Assembly (NCBI RefSeq): GCF_017573505.1
Contig: NZ_JAGEOJ010000003.1
Location: 310,001 to 374,000, forward strand
Direction: 5' to 3'
DNA: 64,000 bases
Origin: Actinomadura barringtoniae
Lineage (GTDB): Bacteria > Actinomycetota > Actinomycetes > Streptosporangiales > Streptosporangiaceae
Below the pieces are notes generated by a model, which saw only the letters and a list, made by a program, of their open reading frames with translations, was not told the origin of the DNA and ran no database searches. Positions 62,417 to 64,000 of the stretch are shown piece after piece; within the stretch, counting starts at the first letter, position 1, and the number at the start of each line of letters is the position of its first letter. The translations under genes and the position numbers were made by a program.

Positions 62417-63055
62417 TCACGGTGACGACGACGATCGAGGAAATGCCTGTTTGGTACTCGCGAGCCACCGGGAGCGAAGACCTCCCGGAACATCCTCGAC
62501 CGTGAGCGCGTAGCAGATGTGATCTCTCCAGGCGCCGTCGATGTGAAGATGGCGCCGCCGAATGCCCTCTTCCCGGAATCCCAGTTTTTCGACCACTCGG
62601 CGGCTGGCGCTGTTCTCCGGCCGAATATTTGCCTCGACGCGGTGGAGTCCGACCGTGAAGAAGCAGTGATCTACCGCCAGCGCGACGGCGGTCGGGATGA
62701 CCCCGCGGCCGGCGACCTGGCGGTCCACCCAGTACCCGATCTGGGCCGAACGCGCGGAACCCCACACGATGGCGCCGATCGTCAGCTGACCGGCGAAACG
62801 GCCCTCGTGAGTGACCACCCAGGGCAGCGCCAGCCCCTGCCGCGCCTCCCGGCGCATCGTGTGGACCATGCTGACGTACGGACCCAGACCGCTGCGGAAC
62901 AACGGCGTCTCAGGGTTGGTCGGCTCCCAGGGCCGCAGCCACTCGGCGTTGCGGACCCGCAACTCCCGCCAGATGGCAGCGTCACGATGCCGCAGCGGGC
63001 GCAGCCCGACCGGGCCCTCGGTCAAGGTGACCGGCCATCCGCGCAGTCTCTCCAC
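62417..63055 (-). CDS. RimJ/RimL-type GNAT N-acetyltransferase
   Basis: A 212-residue acetyltransferase that would use acetyl-CoA on a protein N-terminus or amine. Seen: GLRPLRHRDAAIWRELRVRN, GYWVDRQVAGRGVIPTAVAL with the acetyl-CoA loop (Q/R-x-x-G-x-G/A), VEANIRPENSASRRVVEKLG and REEGIRRRHLHIDGAWRD. All match the RimJ/RimL family. It sits upstream of the SepX-like gene, the common order in actinobacteria, but the glp/moeA-like gene that normally precedes it is not in the window. Confidence 0.85.
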   Translation of the reverse strand: MERLRGWPVTLTEGPVGLRPLRHRDAAIWRELRVRNAEWLRPWEPTNPETPLFRSGLGPYVSMVHTMRREARQGLALPWVVTHEGRFAGQLTIGAIVWGSARSAQIGYWVDRQVAGRGVIPTAVALAVDHCFFTVGLHRVEANIRPENSASRRVVEKLGFREEGIRRRHLHIDGAWRDHICYALTVEDVPGGLRSRWLASTKQAFPRSSSSP

Positions 63056-63602
63056 GGCTCCATGATTCCCTGGTGAAGTATCCGGACGCTATCAATTGTC
63101 GCCGACAACTGCTCCAGCCCGCAGACCCAGCCCGCCTTCAACCTGCTCAAAAGCCGTCCAGAACCCGCCTGACAGCTTCCCTCCCACCGGTCCAAGCCCT
63201 CCCCTCCACACCCGCTCGGGCCCCAGTCCCCTTGCCCGTACGCGCTTAGCCGCCCGCACCCGCCCGGTGCCCGCCAGCCAGACTCGTTCGGCGTCCGTCA
63301 GCCAGACCCGTTCGGCCTCCGCCGCCCGAATCCGCATGGGACAGACCGCCCTCGCCCGCACGGCCTTCGCCACCTGCGCTCCATGCGGCCGTCCGCCAAC
63401 CGAAGCCGTACGAGACCCGCCGTACCGTTTTCCGGTCACCGCCCACACTCTTCAGGGTTCTCCAACACTGTGACTGCAGGGGCTGGCGTTCCTCCTGCGT
63501 CCGTAGAGATGCCCCTAGCGGGGCCCAGCCGCTCGTACGGCCCCACGCAACAGTTATCGGTCAAGGCGGGGAGCCCTGCCCGTCCAGGGCGTGTGGGGCC
63601 GT
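63056..63602. other. Intergenic, low-complexity C-rich stretch
   Basis: About 550 bp. It contains GCCAGACTCGTTCGGCGTCC (63277-63296) and its near copy GCCAGACCCGTTCGGCCTCC (63301-63320), period 24. Long open frames here are repetitive and lack ribosome sites; I do not support a gene. Confidence 0.35.
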
Positions 63603-64000
63603 TCAGGGGGTTGCTTGCAGGACGGCCAGCAATCGGGTTACTTCAGTGGCCACCGCAGATCGGCCAGGGCCTACGTACTTTCGGGGGTCGACCAGGTCGG
63701 GATTGGCAGCGAGGGCCTCGCGCAGGGCGGCGGTGAAGACCTTGTTGAGCTGCGTGGCGATATTGATCTTCGTCATGCCGCGTTCCACCGCGGCGGTCAG
63801 CAGAGAATCGGGCACGCCGGACGAGCCGTGCAGGACGAGCGGCACGGGGACGGCGGCGTGGAGGTCGGCGATCAGCTCCAGATCCAGGACGGCGTCGCGC
63901 GTGAGCATCGCGTGCGAGCTGCCGACGGCGACGGCCAACGCGTCCACGCCGGTCGCGTTCACGTAGGCGGCCGCCTCATCGGGTTTCGTACGAGCGCCGG
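63603..64000 (-). CDS. Class II fructose/tagatose-bisphosphate aldolase (5' part beyond window edge)
   Basis: The C-terminal 132 residues of a class II aldolase. Zinc and substrate motifs are VDALAVAVGSSHAM, LVLHGSSGVPDSLL and MTKINIATQLNKVFTAAL. They fit the KbaY/GatY and Fba branch, which reversibly cleaves a ketose bisphosphate to dihydroxyacetone phosphate and an aldehyde phosphate. The tail ends RLLAVLQATP at 63603. The N-terminal half and start are outside the right edge, so the exact subfamily is open. Confidence 0.88.
   Translation of the reverse strand, partial: GARTKPDEAAAYVNATGVDALAVAVGSSHAMLTRDAVLDLELIADLHAAVPVPLVLHGSSGVPDSLLTAAVERGMTKINIATQLNKVFTAALREALAANPDLVDPRKYVGPGRSAVATEVTRLLAVLQATP

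Noticed and set aside
63092..63448. 118-codon minus-strand frame with repeated ERVWL
   Set aside because: Low-complexity product created by the local 24-bp repeats; no start signal.

Overview
The window is about 64 kb of high-GC actinomycete DNA. The gene families fit an order such as Streptosporangiales or Streptomycetales: SCO6880-type transfer proteins, DUF2637/SpdB, DUF2797, a SepX-like divisome protein and an NsdA-like TPR regulator. This assignment is inferred from content, not from a marker gene. Three stretches are clearly AT-richer than their surroundings (about 6.05-6.3 kb, 30.1-32.5 kb and 57.7-58.6 kb) and look imported.

Region 1 (1-6.3 kb) is a defence island. It holds the 3'-truncated HsdM of a type I restriction-modification system and, divergent from it, a UvrD-like helicase with a RelE-like N-terminal domain. 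Next comes an OLD-family ATPase/TOPRIM nuclease, giving a Gabija-like pair in reversed gene order. Degraded DGQHR and HNH gene fragments follow. Region 2 (7.0-17.1 kb) starts with an IS481 remnant, a phosphotransferase and a TPR regulator. It continues with a tightly coupled operon: primase/polymerase-like protein, HATPase-FolB fusion, GTP cyclohydrolase I, PTPS-III-like enzyme, NDK-like protein, DUF2797, P-loop kinase and GT4 glycosyltransferase, with a convergent Nudix gene. I read it as an uncharacterised pterin-derivative pathway. Region 3 (17.2-21.6 kb) carries ArsR and polyphosphate-kinase remnants, a secreted protein, a secreted NucA/NucB nuclease with a candidate Nin/ComJ-like partner, a SUKH protein and a superinfection-immunity-like membrane protein.

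Region 4 (about 21.6-52.3 kb) is an integrative conjugative element. Its left part has an ArdC-primase, a spread protein and an XRE regulator. Its right part has the transfer genes: VirD4-, VirB4- and VirB6-like proteins, SCO6880, a pilin-like protein, a transglycosylase/NlpC protein, DUF4913, and many small helical and paralogous proteins. No relaxase or integrase is recognisable. The two parts are separated by cargo: two broken sigma-factor genes, a frameshifted PH/SHOCT locus and an AT-rich AlbA_2-NB-ARC-TPR STAND NTPase that is a candidate defence NLR. The two parts are linked by a recurrent C-terminal LAAxDFP-like motif in seven proteins and by two matching 20-bp palindromic operators.

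Region 5 (52.4-64 kb) is more chromosomal. It has a large secreted amidase-domain protein, an imported membrane protein, a broken RelE/DUF6247 toxin-antitoxin locus, an HhH protein, a DUF3761-like protein, tRNA-Ala(CGC) with its terminator, a SepX-like protein with its usual GNAT neighbour, and a class II aldolase cut by the right edge.
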